The notes beneath the pieces were generated by a model, which worked only from the letters and a program-made list of their open reading frames with translations, was not told the DNA's origin and made no database searches. Position numbers and translations under genes: made by a program. 54,719 nt of DNA, from positions 1-54,719 of the forward strand of contig NZ_DAIQAX010000010.1 of NCBI RefSeq assembly GCF_036781485.1, given 5' to 3'. Position 1 is the first letter of the stretch, and each line of letters begins with the position of its first letter. This document shows positions 1 through 7,427 of the stretch, in pieces. This DNA is from Thermocrinis sp. (GTDB taxonomy: Bacteria > Aquificota > Aquificia > Aquificales > Aquificaceae).

Positions 1-213
1 AAATGCAAGGAGAAAAACTGCACACATCCGGAGCATCCTTATGAGTATGTGAAGCCAGAAGAAGTCTCTTTTGACCGCATAATGCCCGACCGAAGAGAGC
101 TTGACAAAATAGTTTTTGAAGCACTTGGCTTAACAGAAGAAGAGCAACTTGAAGTCTATCGCGCAGTCTTAGAGCTTGTAAAAAATAGATTATTGAAAGC
201 AAAGAGTAAATGA
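1..213 (+). CDS. C-terminal end of a DNA methyltransferase (partial)
   Basis: The open frame enters from the left edge and ends with TGA at 211-213, giving about 70 residues. The tail (ELDKIVFEALGLTEEE, then VYRAVLELVKNRL) resembles the C-terminus of class I SAM-dependent DNA methyltransferases of the Eco57I / type II restriction-methylase group, whose last helices often read 'LGLTEEE..EVYRAV.ELV..R'. No catalytic motif lies inside the window, so the activity is inferred from the tail only. A near-identical piece of this tail recurs at 350-427. Such enzymes are often horizontally acquired, and the duplicated tail beside it fits an unstable region. Confidence 0.6.
   Translation, partial: KCKEKNCTHPEHPYEYVKPEEVSFDRIMPDRRELDKIVFEALGLTEEEQLEVYRAVLELVKNRLLKAKSK
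68..145 (+). repeat. Direct repeat, copy 1 (methyltransferase tail)
   Basis: Copy 1 lies inside the intact reading frame. It matches 350-427 over roughly 75 bases, with scattered differences such as ATAATG versus ATAGTG. The spacing between copies is 282 bases. Confidence 0.8.
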
Positions 214-339
214 AAAAAATAATTGTATAGGGAAGAAAAGTCCAATGGCTAAATCGTTTGGCGAAAAAAAAGCCTACTTTTACACAAATAGAACGATTAG
301 CACAGGGTTTGTAAAGAAATTGGGATTGGGTCTTCTAAA

Positions 340-482
340 ATTAAAAACACTTTTGACCGCATAGTGCCAGACAGAAGAGAGCTTGACAAAATAGTTTTTG
401 AAGCACTTGGCTTAGCTGAAGAGGAACGCCAGAAGAGATTTTCTCTCTCAACAAAGCCAAATAGCAAGTTTAAAATAATCCT
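340..482 (+). pseudogene. Decayed second copy of the methyltransferase 3' end
   Basis: From 350 the sequence repeats the methyltransferase tail (FDRIVPDRRELDKIVFEALGLAEEE) with only a few base changes over about 75 bases, then departs from it. The reading frame has no start and is not preceded by the rest of the gene, so this is a remnant left by duplication or deletion. Between the real stop (213) and this piece, 214-340 holds no gene I can support. The end of the remnant runs up to the argH promoter and start. Confidence 0.6.
350..427 (+). repeat. Direct repeat, copy 2 (methyltransferase tail)
   Basis: Copy 2 matches 68-145 and lies in the remnant just before argH. Divergence begins after the LGL(T/A)EEE codons. 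Confidence 0.8.
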
Positions 483-485
483 ATG
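471..485 (+). promoter_or_regulatory. -10 hexamer 6 nt before the argH start
   Basis: TAAAAT at 471-476 is followed by AATCCT and the argH ATG. The 15-mer TAAAATAATCCTATG differs by one base from the mreB start region (TAAAATAATCTTATG). There is no Shine-Dalgarno sequence. This spacing predicts transcription starting at or beside the ATG. Confidence 0.45.
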
Positions 486-1859
486 CAAAAACCTTGGGAA
501 GGAAGGTTTAAAGAGAAAACAGAAAAGCTTGTAGAGAAATTTACTCAATCGGTTAGCTTTGACAAAAGGCTTGCCCTTCAGGACATAAGGCAAAGCATTG
601 CCCACGTAAAGGCACTGAGCCAAGCTGGAGTAATCACAAAGGAAGAAGAAGAGCTATTAGTATCTGGATTGCTAAAACTAAAGGAGGATGTGGAAAGTGG
701 AAAGATGGAGTTTTTGGAAGAGTTAGAGGATGTGCATATGAACATAGAGAGGGCTTTAACGGAAAAGGTAGGAGAGGTGGGTGGGAAGGTGCATACTGCC
801 AGGTCTCGCAACGATCAGGTGGCAACAGACGAAAGGCTCTTTCTAAAAGAGGAGATAGAAAAATTACAAAAAGAGTTAAAGAAGCTAAGAATAGCTTTGG
901 TAGAGCTTGCTGAAAAAACGGTGGATGTTTTAATCCCTTCTTATACACACCTTCAGAGGGCTCAGCCTATAAGGCTTGCCCACTACTTCCTTGCCCACAG
1001 GGAGGCCCTTTTGACTGACAGCATTAGGTTTGCAAATGCCTACAGACTTTTGGATAGCCTCCCCCTTGGCAGTGGTGCATCCGCTGGTGTGGATTTCCCC
1101 ATAGATAGGTTTTACATCGCAAAGGAGCTTGGCTTTAGGTCTGTTATCAGAAACTCTCTTTATGCCACCGCAGAAAGGGATTTTATCCTTGATGTGCTTT
1201 ACGCTTGTGCGGTTTGCGGTATGCATCTTTCAAGGCTTTCAGAGGATCTGATAATCTGGTCATCGGAAGAATTTGGCTTTGTGTCTTTGCCGGACAGGTT
1301 TTGCACGGGCAGTTCCATAATGCCCCAAAAGAAAAACCCCGATGTGTTGGAGCTAATAAGAGGAAAGACAGGAAGGCTCTATGGGAATTTAATAAGTCTT
1401 TTAACTACCCTAAAGGGACTTCCATACGCATACAACAGGGACCTACAGGAGGACAAAGAACCCCTTTTTGATAGCATAGATACTCTAAAAAGCTCTTTGG
1501 AGGTTATGGCTCTTTTGCTAAAAGGTTTGCAGATAAACGAAGAAAGAACGTTTTCCTGTGCTGGTAGTTTTACCTTAGCCACAGATTTGGCAAACTACCT
1601 TGTGCTAAAGGGATTACCTTTCAGACAGGCGCATAAAGTAGTGGGTTCTTTGGTAGGCTACCTTTTGGAAAAAGGCAAAAGGCTTGAGGAAGTTAGCTTG
1701 GAAGAGCTAAAGGAGTTTTCTGAGCTCTTTGATGAAAGCGCTTTGAAACTTTTGGATCCAAGAGTTTGCGCAGACAGGAGAAAAACCTACGGAGGCACTT
1801 CCAAAGAACAGGTGTTTGTTCAGATAGAAAATGCAAAAAGAGAGGAGGGTCTGCTATGA
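483..1859 (+). CDS. argH: Argininosuccinate lyase
   Basis: This enzyme splits argininosuccinate to arginine and fumarate, the last step of arginine synthesis; it is cytosolic and forms homotetramers in the fumarase/aspartase superfamily. At 458 aa it has normal family length. The N-terminus WEGRF, the conserved HTARSRNDQVATD and the superfamily signature GSSIMPQKKNPD (around residue 280, containing the catalytic serine loop) are all present. The start at 483 gives the expected N-terminus; it lacks a Shine-Dalgarno site and follows a -10-like hexamer by 6 nt. Its stop overlaps the next start (ATGA), so the following small gene is likely translationally coupled. Confidence 0.97.
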   Translation: MQKPWEGRFKEKTEKLVEKFTQSVSFDKRLALQDIRQSIAHVKALSQAGVITKEEEELLVSGLLKLKEDVESGKMEFLEELEDVHMNIERALTEKVGEVGGKVHTARSRNDQVATDERLFLKEEIEKLQKELKKLRIALVELAEKTVDVLIPSYTHLQRAQPIRLAHYFLAHREALLTDSIRFANAYRLLDSLPLGSGASAGVDFPIDRFYIAKELGFRSVIRNSLYATAERDFILDVLYACAVCGMHLSRLSEDLIIWSSEEFGFVSLPDRFCTGSSIMPQKKNPDVLELIRGKTGRLYGNLISLLTTLKGLPYAYNRDLQEDKEPLFDSIDTLKSSLEVMALLLKGLQINEERTFSCAGSFTLATDLANYLVLKGLPFRQAHKVVGSLVGYLLEKGKRLEEVSLEELKEFSELFDESALKLLDPRVCADRRKTYGGTSKEQVFVQIENAKREEGLL

Positions 1860-2083
1860 AGTTTTTAATATACTTTATCTTCTTCATAGCTTTGCTCTTA
1901 GGCTTTAGCTACTTGGTATATCTAAATCTTTCTCCAGTGGAGTTTGTTCTTACTCCTGAGTTTAACGGTGTGTATTATCGCATACCACCCGTGCCCCTTG
2001 GTTTTTTGGTGGTAGGTACTTTCATATTAGGCTTTGGGTTAGGATACATCTTTGGTTTGTTTGGAAGGTATTCCAAAAAATGA
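1856..2083 (+). CDS. Small LapA-like two-helix membrane protein
   Basis: This 75-aa protein has two hydrophobic segments, about residues 2-24 and 46-68, joined by a short loop and ending in a basic tail (GRYSKK). Size and layout fit the LapA/DUF1049 group of inner-membrane proteins, which act in envelope assembly in other bacteria; the role here is inferred. The start at 1856 is preceded by GAGGAGGGT and overlaps the argH stop. A frame starting further upstream would overlap argH by about 90 bases and add residues unlike the family. It overlaps the bioW start by 4 nt, so argH, this gene and bioW form one operon. Confidence 0.7.
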   Translation: MKFLIYFIFFIALLLGFSYLVYLNLSPVEFVLTPEFNGVYYRIPPVPLGFLVVGTFILGFGLGYIFGLFGRYSKK

Positions 2084-2808
2084 TCAGCGTGCGTATGAGA
2101 GCTGAGCTAAAAGGTCTGCACATCTCGGGAGCGGAGAGGTTGATAGATGAGGAATCTTTAAATAAGGTGGTCCAAGAGCTTCTCAAAAGGCCAAAGGTTT
2201 ACGACAGGTTGGTAATTACTGTGGAAAAAGTGGAAAAGGTGTATTTGATCCCAAAGGCTTTAACCATATACAGCCATGACTTTAAATCTGTTGAGGAAGC
2301 AAGAGCCTTTGCGTTGAAAAAATTGGAAGAGTTAGGTATAAAGCGGGAGCTTGGACAGAAGGCTTTAGAGCTTTTGGACAAGGGACCAAATCCAAGGGGC
2401 GGTAACATGAGGGGCGCAGCGCTTATGGACGTGCAAACAGGGGAAAGATTGGAACCAGACAAGGAAAGGGGCATAAGAACAGTAAGGGTTGATTGGAAGG
2501 ACAGAAAAGTTATAAAGCAAGCCCTTTTAAAGAGGGGGATAAAAAGAAAGTATTTAAACAGGCTTATGGATGCTTTGGCATTGGCTACAAAGAACATTCA
2601 CTGTGGTGTTTTGGCAGAGCTTTGCTGGAGCGACGACGAAGACTACACTACAGGCTATGTGGCAAGCAGTTTAGGCTACATCAGAATAAATCCACTTAAA
2701 GAATTGGGAAAACCAATAGGTGGGAGAGTTTATTTTGTGAAAAGGGAAGACTTGGAAAGTCTGATAGAGTGCTTAGAAAGTAAAGCTGTGCTTATAGAGG
2801 CTTTATGA
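2080..2808 (+). CDS. bioW: 6-carboxyhexanoate-CoA ligase (pimeloyl-CoA synthetase)
   Basis: BioW converts pimelate, ATP and CoA to pimeloyl-CoA, the first dedicated step of biotin synthesis in organisms that use free pimelate. The protein is 242 aa, the usual length. Recognisable family blocks are the N-terminal VRMRAELKGLHISGAERL, the central RGAALMDVQTGERLEPD with ERGIR, and AELCWSDDEDYTTGYVAS followed by GYIRI. No other bio gene is in view. Start and stop overlap the neighbours (4 nt with the LapA-like gene; 6 nt, convergent, with the permease gene), leaving no room for a terminator. Confidence 0.93.
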   Translation: MISVRMRAELKGLHISGAERLIDEESLNKVVQELLKRPKVYDRLVITVEKVEKVYLIPKALTIYSHDFKSVEEARAFALKKLEELGIKRELGQKALELLDKGPNPRGGNMRGAALMDVQTGERLEPDKERGIRTVRVDWKDRKVIKQALLKRGIKRKYLNRLMDALALATKNIHCGVLAELCWSDDEDYTTGYVASSLGYIRINPLKELGKPIGGRVYFVKREDLESLIECLESKAVLIEAL

Positions 2809-3543
2809 AGTTTTCCGACTTAACAAACGAACTAAGAAAACCAGCACACTCAAGAAAGAGTTAAAGAACACCACGCTAAAGCCAGTGGGAAGGTCAAAAA
2901 GAAAAGACAGAACTATAGCTAAGGTATTAACCGCAGAGCCGTATATCCAAGCAAACGCAAGACCCTTTCCTAAGAGTTTGGCAGTTAGAGCAGGAGCAAC
3001 CAGTATAGAAAAGACTACAAACACTCCCACCAAATTTACCGAGCTTGTTACGGTTAAAGCAAACAGGGCAAAAAAAGCAAAATCCTTTAAAGACCCTTTT
3101 AAAAACTTTTCCCTTATGTAGAGCAAAAACCCGATGAACGCATACAAAAAGCTTGTTTTTACTATCTCTTCTCTAAGGACAAAAAGAATGTCTCTTGCGG
3201 TAAGCTTTAGTAGCTCTTCTATACCGTGGGGGGATTTGGAAAGCAAAAGCACCACCAAAGAAAAGCCCAAAGCATACATCAAGCCTATAAAAGCTTCTGA
3301 ATACTCTTTAAACCTTTGGGACAAAGCGATAAGAATACTTGACAGCAGTGCAAAGGATAAAGAAAGAAAGTAGGAGGGTCTGTCAAAGAAAAAAAGGGAG
3401 AGGGCAAGCCCCACCGCAGAAAATTGGGCTATGGCAATGTCTGTGAATATTATCCCCCTTCTTACTATCTCAAGCCCAAAGTAGGCGTGAATACCCAAAA
3501 GTATGAAGGAAAGCAATAGGGCGTTTAAGAGTATGTCTATCAT
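2803..3543 (-). CDS. znuB: Zinc/manganese ABC transporter permease (ZnuB family)
   Basis: This inner-membrane permease of 246 aa has about seven to eight hydrophobic segments. The N-terminal block (GLEIVRRGIIFTDIAIAQFS) resembles the family's 'G..V..R...F..DA..H....G' region. It would pass Zn2+ or Mn2+ delivered by the binding protein encoded immediately upstream, with which it overlaps by 4 nt. The ATP-binding subunit expected for this transporter is not in the window, so it must be encoded elsewhere or shared. Metal preference cannot be read from the sequence; zinc is inferred from the neighbouring His-rich proteins. Confidence 0.85.
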   Translation of the reverse strand: MIDILLNALLLSFILLGIHAYFGLEIVRRGIIFTDIAIAQFSAVGLALSLFFFDRPSYFLSLSFALLSSILIALSQRFKEYSEAFIGLMYALGFSLVVLLLSKSPHGIEELLKLTARDILFVLREEIVKTSFLYAFIGFLLYIREKFLKGSLKDFAFFALFALTVTSSVNLVGVFVVFSILVAPALTAKLLGKGLAFAWIYGSAVNTLAIVLSFLFDLPTGFSVVFFNSFLSVLVFLVRLLSRKTS

Positions 3544-4412
3544 TGGTTGAACCTTTTGAGGATCTCATCAAACAAGGAAAATAAGTCCTTAGCTTCTGGC
3601 ACCGCACCCACGTCGTGGGGTAAAATTAGTACTTTGGCATTTAGCCTTTTTGCCACGTATTCTGCAGTCCTTTTTTCGTGATAGACATCCTGAAGGATAA
3701 ACTTTACTCCTTGGGCTTGGGCGGTAAGGTCTTCTATGTGCTTGGCAGTTGAAGGAATGCCCGGAAGCGGTTCCAAAGTTCCCACCAAAACTATCCTGTA
3801 TCTGTTTAAGAAATAGTCATACAGCTTGTGATAGCTTATAACTTTAGTTCCCCTTAGCTTTGAGAATTCTCTGTCCCACTCCTTTAACTTTGCGTTCCAT
3901 CTTCCCACAAAGTCCTCAAGGTTAGCTTTGTAGTAAGAGCAGTTTGGGCTATCCAGCTGACACATTCTTTCTGCGACAACTCTTGCCAGAATGGGTATGT
4001 TGTGTGGGTCCAAATTGTAATGAGGATTTCCTTCTGGATGCACGTCTCCCATCTCCCTGGAAACCCTCTGAGGTTTCTCTATAAGTTCCACAAACTGGGA
4101 AAGGTCCAAAAAGCCCTCTCTACCAGGTTGAATTCTGGGATTGTTGGATTGCTGAAGAAGAGGAGGAAGAAAGCCTATTTCTATGCTTGCACCTTGGATG
4201 ATCAAAAGGTTTGCATCTCTCATTTTAGCAATGTGGGAAGGCTTTGGAACAACAAAGTGAGGGTCATCGGTGCCTTTTGCGATAACGTGAATCTTTACCT
4301 TATCTTTTCCTATCTCCTTTACCAGCTCTCCTATCCAAGGGTAAGTGGCTACCACCTTCAGCTGGGCAAAGCTAAAGCTAATGATGAGTAGTATAAACAT
4401 AAAAACCTTCAT
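3540..4412 (-). CDS. znuA: Periplasmic metal-binding protein (ZnuA family)
   Basis: This is the solute-binding component of a metal ABC transporter, 290 aa from the chosen start. The signal peptide MKVFMFILLIISFSFAQ is followed by the typical 'VVATYPWIGELV' opening. Candidate metal ligands are the histidines in DPHFVVPKPSH, NPHYNLDPHN and SYHKLYDYF, plus a late acidic/His region (LPHDVGAVPEAKD). There is no long His-rich loop like that in some ZnuA proteins. An upstream ATG at 4421 is in frame, but GGCGGAG lies directly against it and 9 nt from the ATG at 4412, so 4412 is preferred. A hairpin terminator separates it from the porin gene. Confidence 0.87.
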   Translation of the reverse strand: MKVFMFILLIISFSFAQLKVVATYPWIGELVKEIGKDKVKIHVIAKGTDDPHFVVPKPSHIAKMRDANLLIIQGASIEIGFLPPLLQQSNNPRIQPGREGFLDLSQFVELIEKPQRVSREMGDVHPEGNPHYNLDPHNIPILARVVAERMCQLDSPNCSYYKANLEDFVGRWNAKLKEWDREFSKLRGTKVISYHKLYDYFLNRYRIVLVGTLEPLPGIPSTAKHIEDLTAQAQGVKFILQDVYHEKRTAEYVAKRLNAKVLILPHDVGAVPEAKDLFSLFDEILKRFNQ

Positions 4413-4436
4413 CCTTCGCATCTCCGCCTATGGTCA

Positions 4437-4458
4437 TAAAAAGCCCCCAGAGGGGGCA
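4437..4458 (-). terminator. Hairpin terminator between porin and znuA genes
   Basis: Read on the minus strand: GCCCCC, loop TCT, GGGGGC, then TTTTTA. The stem is perfect and directly followed by a T run, as in intrinsic terminators. It lies just after the porin stop (4465) and about 25 nt before the znuA start, so it may lower znuA-znuB expression relative to the porin gene, or end the porin transcript. Confidence 0.8.
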
Positions 4459-4464
4459 AACTTA

Positions 4465-5883
4465 TTAGAAGGGATGGGCTCCGTGAGCTCCTATGGCAAA
4501 GTTAAACTGGAGGATCACTTCATTTACCGTTTTCCTGCTATTCTTCTCATAGAATGCCCTGTTTTGCCCTACCTGAAGCCTTATGCGGGAAAACTCCGTA
4601 GGACTATACTCAAGCATGGCATAGTAAGCTGGGAGGTTCTTTGGCAGATCCCGCTTAACTCCATCCTTTTTGACGTCGTTCTTGTTTATGAGGTTGTATT
4701 GAACACCCGCTCTCCACCTTTTGTCAAATCTAAAAACAAGTTGGGAATAGAAGCCTCCTTGTTTCTTTTTAGTTTCTTCAGTGGTTAACATGTTGCCGTC
4801 GTATTCAAAATATTTACCTTCGCTATCTCTATAGATATACTCCCCTTGGAAGGACACATACCTCGTAGAGTCTATGTTATACCTTGCGGTAAGGTCAAAG
4901 CCATAGAGCTTGGTCTTTCCCGCAAAGGCATGCTCTTTGTTATCGTGTGTGTGATGTATTCTGGTGTGTCCAGCGCCGTAAGATAGTCCAGTTAGAACTG
5001 AAAGATTTCCTACGTCAAAGGACGTTTTTACAAAACCTACGTATAAGTTTGGTTTCCTTGTCTCTGGGACTTCTACTGAACCTATTCTAAACCCTTCTGT
5101 TCCAAAGCTTTGCTCGTTCTCTCCTTGAAGGACTTCCGCACCAAACAGTAGGTAGAAAGGTGTAGGAGCAAGCCAGTTTAGCTGAATACCTTTTTCTGTA
5201 AGTCCGTCATCTCCAAAGAAGACTTTATAGACTAAGGGCTGGGTTGCAAAGTCCCAGGCGTGTGGGTGCTGAGAGTTCAGCCTTCCAAAGGAGCTTCTAA
5301 ATTTACCTACTTTTAGTTGAAAACCACCGGGAAGGCCCCTTGTTACCGCATAAGCCTCTTCCACTTCCGCGCCGTGCTCGGAGAAAGGAATGGTGGCGTA
5401 AAGGTCAAAGTATGGATCCACAGGTGAGTAAAAGAAAAGCTCTGCATAGTTTAGGTTAAAGCCTCTTTTTTCGTTTGGTGCGCCGTGTCCATGTTTGTCA
5501 TGTTCGTGCTTGTGATACAGGCCTGGAATTTTAAGCTCTTTAAGTTCTTTGTCTTTTCTGTTCCTTCCCACAACGGATGTATCCACTATCAAGGAGATGT
5601 CTGGCAAAAAGGCAGTTTGTCTGAAGGGAGAGATTTGAAAGGCTTTTAGCCTTTCTTCATACTTGCTTCTAAGTTGAAGGGTTCTGTCCGCTGGCGTTGG
5701 CTTTTCTTCCTTTTTCTCTTCTTGTCTTGCTTCAACCTTCTGAACCTTCTCAAGGGCTTCAATTTTCTTCTCCAGCTCTCTTATGAGCCTTCTTTGTTCT
5801 TCAAGCTGGCGCTTTAAGTCTTCTAAGCTTTCCTGAGCAAAGGAAAAGCTAAATATAGCAAGAGAAAGAGCTAATTTCTTCAT
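4465..5883 (-). CDS. Outer-membrane porin-like protein with His-rich loops
   Basis: 472 aa. A signal peptide (about residues 1-16, ending FSFAQ) is followed by a coiled-coil stretch rich in Glu/Lys/Arg (about 18-60), then a long region of alternating aromatic/polar residues typical of a beta-barrel, ending in phenylalanine as outer-membrane proteins do. The N-terminal coiled coil plus barrel recalls trimeric porins of the phosphate-selective O/P type, but I cannot assign a family. Two His-rich stretches (YHKHEHDKHGHG at 123-134 and IHHTHDNKEH near 310) probably bind metal. The neighbours ZnuA and ZnuB suggest it lets zinc across the outer membrane. The ribosome site GGGAGGTAG is strong. Confidence 0.7.
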   Translation of the reverse strand: MKKLALSLAIFSFSFAQESLEDLKRQLEEQRRLIRELEKKIEALEKVQKVEARQEEKKEEKPTPADRTLQLRSKYEERLKAFQISPFRQTAFLPDISLIVDTSVVGRNRKDKELKELKIPGLYHKHEHDKHGHGAPNEKRGFNLNYAELFFYSPVDPYFDLYATIPFSEHGAEVEEAYAVTRGLPGGFQLKVGKFRSSFGRLNSQHPHAWDFATQPLVYKVFFGDDGLTEKGIQLNWLAPTPFYLLFGAEVLQGENEQSFGTEGFRIGSVEVPETRKPNLYVGFVKTSFDVGNLSVLTGLSYGAGHTRIHHTHDNKEHAFAGKTKLYGFDLTARYNIDSTRYVSFQGEYIYRDSEGKYFEYDGNMLTTEETKKKQGGFYSQLVFRFDKRWRAGVQYNLINKNDVKKDGVKRDLPKNLPAYYAMLEYSPTEFSRIRLQVGQNRAFYEKNSRKTVNEVILQFNFAIGAHGAHPF

Positions 5884-5897
5884 GACACTACCTCCCT

Positions 5898-6236
5898 TTA
5901 AAGTGTTATTACTTGCTCTGCGCCCAATTGCTGGGCTTTACCGTAAAGCATAGGAAAGCACCCAAGAGTGGCACCTTCCACAAGCTTGTCCGCTATGTTT
6001 CTCTCATAACAACACTGGTCGCAACCCATCAAAAAACCAACCTTTCCGTCCTTCAAAAGCTTAGAAAGCCTTTCTCCTATCGGGTTACCCCTAACGAGCA
6101 CGTAAGTGTTATCCTGAAAGAAGAACATACCCACCACCTCAACTGGGTGGGCATCGTGTTCAAGTTGGGGAAGGATCATCCTTCCCAAAATGTAAGAAGC
6201 ACTGTTGGGCGTGCTAAATATATACAAAACCTTCAT
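5898..6236 (-). CDS. DsrE-like small protein with a Cys cluster
   Basis: 112 aa. The opening KVLYIFSTPNSASYILGRM, a middle FFFQDNTYVLVRGNP and the overall length fit the DsrE/DsrF/YchN-like sulfur-relay fold. Cysteines at 72, 75 and 76 (MGCDQCCYERN) and 93 are unusual in their clustering and could bind a metal or carry a persulfide. The start has a good AGGAGGTG site. It sits 14 nt before the porin gene in the same orientation, so it is likely cotranscribed with the metal-uptake genes. Function is not known; a thiol-based metal-handling or sensing role is a guess from context. Confidence 0.6.
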   Translation of the reverse strand: MKVLYIFSTPNSASYILGRMILPQLEHDAHPVEVVGMFFFQDNTYVLVRGNPIGERLSKLLKDGKVGFLMGCDQCCYERNIADKLVEGATLGCFPMLYGKAQQLGAEQVITL

Positions 6237-6289
6237 CCTTTCACCTCCTGAAGTTTTTTGTGTTTAAAAAGTGGTGTGGTTAGGAGGAC

Positions 6290-6556
6290 TTATTCTGTTG
6301 GTGGTGCTCTGGTTAGTGTGTGCTTTTTGTATGAGGACGAGGGCAAAACTTGCGGTGCTTTTGGGTTATCTAAGGAAAGTGTGGGGAAATTGAAAATTAA
6401 TTCTAAATTTACATCGCTCGTGTACTGTTGTTGGTGTTGGACTATACAGAGCTCACAGTCGTGATGATATTGATGGTCTTCGTGATGATGCTCTGAAGCC
6501 TTGAAATCCAGAACTAAGAGAAGAAGGATCAAGATAAAGTGCGTTAAGAGTTTCAT
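6290..6556 (-). CDS. Small secreted His/Cys-rich protein (DUF2946-like)
   Basis: 88 aa. A hydrophobic signal segment (about residues 4-17) is followed by EHHHEDHQYHHDCELC, with histidines at 23-25, 28, 31, 32 and cysteines at 34 and 37, and a C-terminal TRAPP motif. His-rich stretch, CxxC and a late RAPP/RGPP resemble DUF2946-type small exported proteins found near metal-transport genes. A periplasmic metal-binding role is inferred. The ATG overlaps the stop of the preceding frame by 4 nt, and there is no strong Shine-Dalgarno site. The DsrE-like gene follows after 53 nt. Confidence 0.6.
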   Translation of the reverse strand: MKLLTHFILILLLLVLDFKASEHHHEDHQYHHDCELCIVQHQQQYTSDVNLELIFNFPTLSLDNPKAPQVLPSSSYKKHTLTRAPPTE

Positions 6557-6882
6557 ATCTTCGTATTATTATAGTAGGATAAAATAAAATTTTCCTTCTC
6601 TGGAGTGTCTAACCTTATTGAAAGGTAAGCATTCGGAAGTAAGTAATGATTGCTCAGATGATAAACCTTCTTGTATTTTGGAAGTTTGCTGAGTATATAG
6701 CTAACCACTCCACTTGGCACCTTCCAAAACAAAATTCTGTCTTTTTCGGAGTTTATACACACCTTGAGCAAATCATCCACTTCGCTATGGTTTCTAAACC
6801 TTAACCTTTCCGCCACATCCAGCTCATCCATAGCTATACCTTCAATGTATGCAATACCTTCCCTTGCGTCAAACTCCTCCAA
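6553..6882 (-). CDS. Uncharacterised protein, probably 5'-truncated
   Basis: 109 aa from a TTG at 6882. I do not recognise it. The frame stays open upstream to a TGA at 6940-6942 without an ATG, and the extra residues (PWFKLQLWLYNICFPLEEF) look protein-like, so the true N-terminus may have been lost in the decayed region beside it. An internal ATG (M18, with GAAGG 7 nt before it) could serve as start for a 92-aa product. It is rich in charged residues, with no signal peptide or membrane segment. It overlaps the His/Cys-rich gene by 4 nt, so coupling is possible if it is expressed. Confidence 0.4.
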   Translation of the reverse strand: MEEFDAREGIAYIEGIAMDELDVAERLRFRNHSEVDDLLKVCINSEKDRILFWKVPSGVVSYILSKLPKYKKVYHLSNHYLLPNAYLSIRLDTPEKENFILSYYNNTKI

Positions 6883-6894
6883 CGGAAAGCATAT

Positions 6895-6904
6895 GTTATA
6901 TAAC
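6895..6904. promoter_or_regulatory. Palindrome GTTATATAAC before the metal cluster
   Basis: A perfect 10-bp palindrome lies upstream of the minus-strand metal-uptake cluster. Its GTTATA half-site resembles those in Zur operators of Gram-negative bacteria (TGTTATA..TATAACA), but the flanking bases do not extend the symmetry. The TATA-rich core could also be a -10 element. Low-confidence candidate operator. Confidence 0.25.
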
Positions 6905-6961
6905 CAAAGCTGTAGTTTAAACCAAGGGGCAATGGACTCTCAAGGCAATTGACTACTTCCT

Positions 6962-7410
6962 TTACCCGGTATACGCCCTAGAGTTTATCACCTTCACAAG
7001 TTCTCCGTTTTGGTAAAGTTTCCGTGATGTCCTTCTATGCGTGCAGGGTCTGTGGACTCTAAGGAGCCTCCCATTAGGAGAAATTACAGGATGCTTAGGC
7101 CTTGAACCAGTTTCAATATCTTTAACCTTCCTTAGATTTACAGTATCTATCACGCTTACAGTCCTTTGGTCTGGTGCGTTGTTTGCCACAAAAAGAAATT
7201 TACCGTTTTTACTAATTGAACCCAGTGTCCCACCTTTCCCACCAGTGGATATTCTTGCTATTTAGTATCGATAGCTACCACAAAACCATCTCCTCTGAGG
7301 GCAAAGAGAGGCGTTTCCACAGGTCTTTCAGCACCTGCAAAAGAAAAGCCTTTGTGAAGGGTAGCGTAAGCCACACCAAAGCCCGCAAGTTTTAAAAGTT
7401 TCCTAATGTA
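6962..7410 (-). pseudogene. Decayed YVTN-type beta-propeller gene
   Basis: Two frames must be joined to read the remains. 7410-7258 encodes a signal-like start and RPVETPLFALRGDGFVVAID, ending in a stop. From about 7256 the next frame gives RISTGGKGGTLGSISKNG, then KFLFVANNAPDQRTVSVID and GSRPKHPVISPNG, ending at 6962 after a further shift. The repeated 'G..L.VAN...D..VSVID....K....I..G..P......P.G' pattern is that of YVTN/cytochrome d1-like seven-bladed propellers. Only about two blades remain, and the original start (now near ATT AGG) is lost. The stretch 6962-7427 holds nothing else I recognise. Confidence 0.65.
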
Positions 7411-7427
7411 AGTTTTTTAGAATATGC

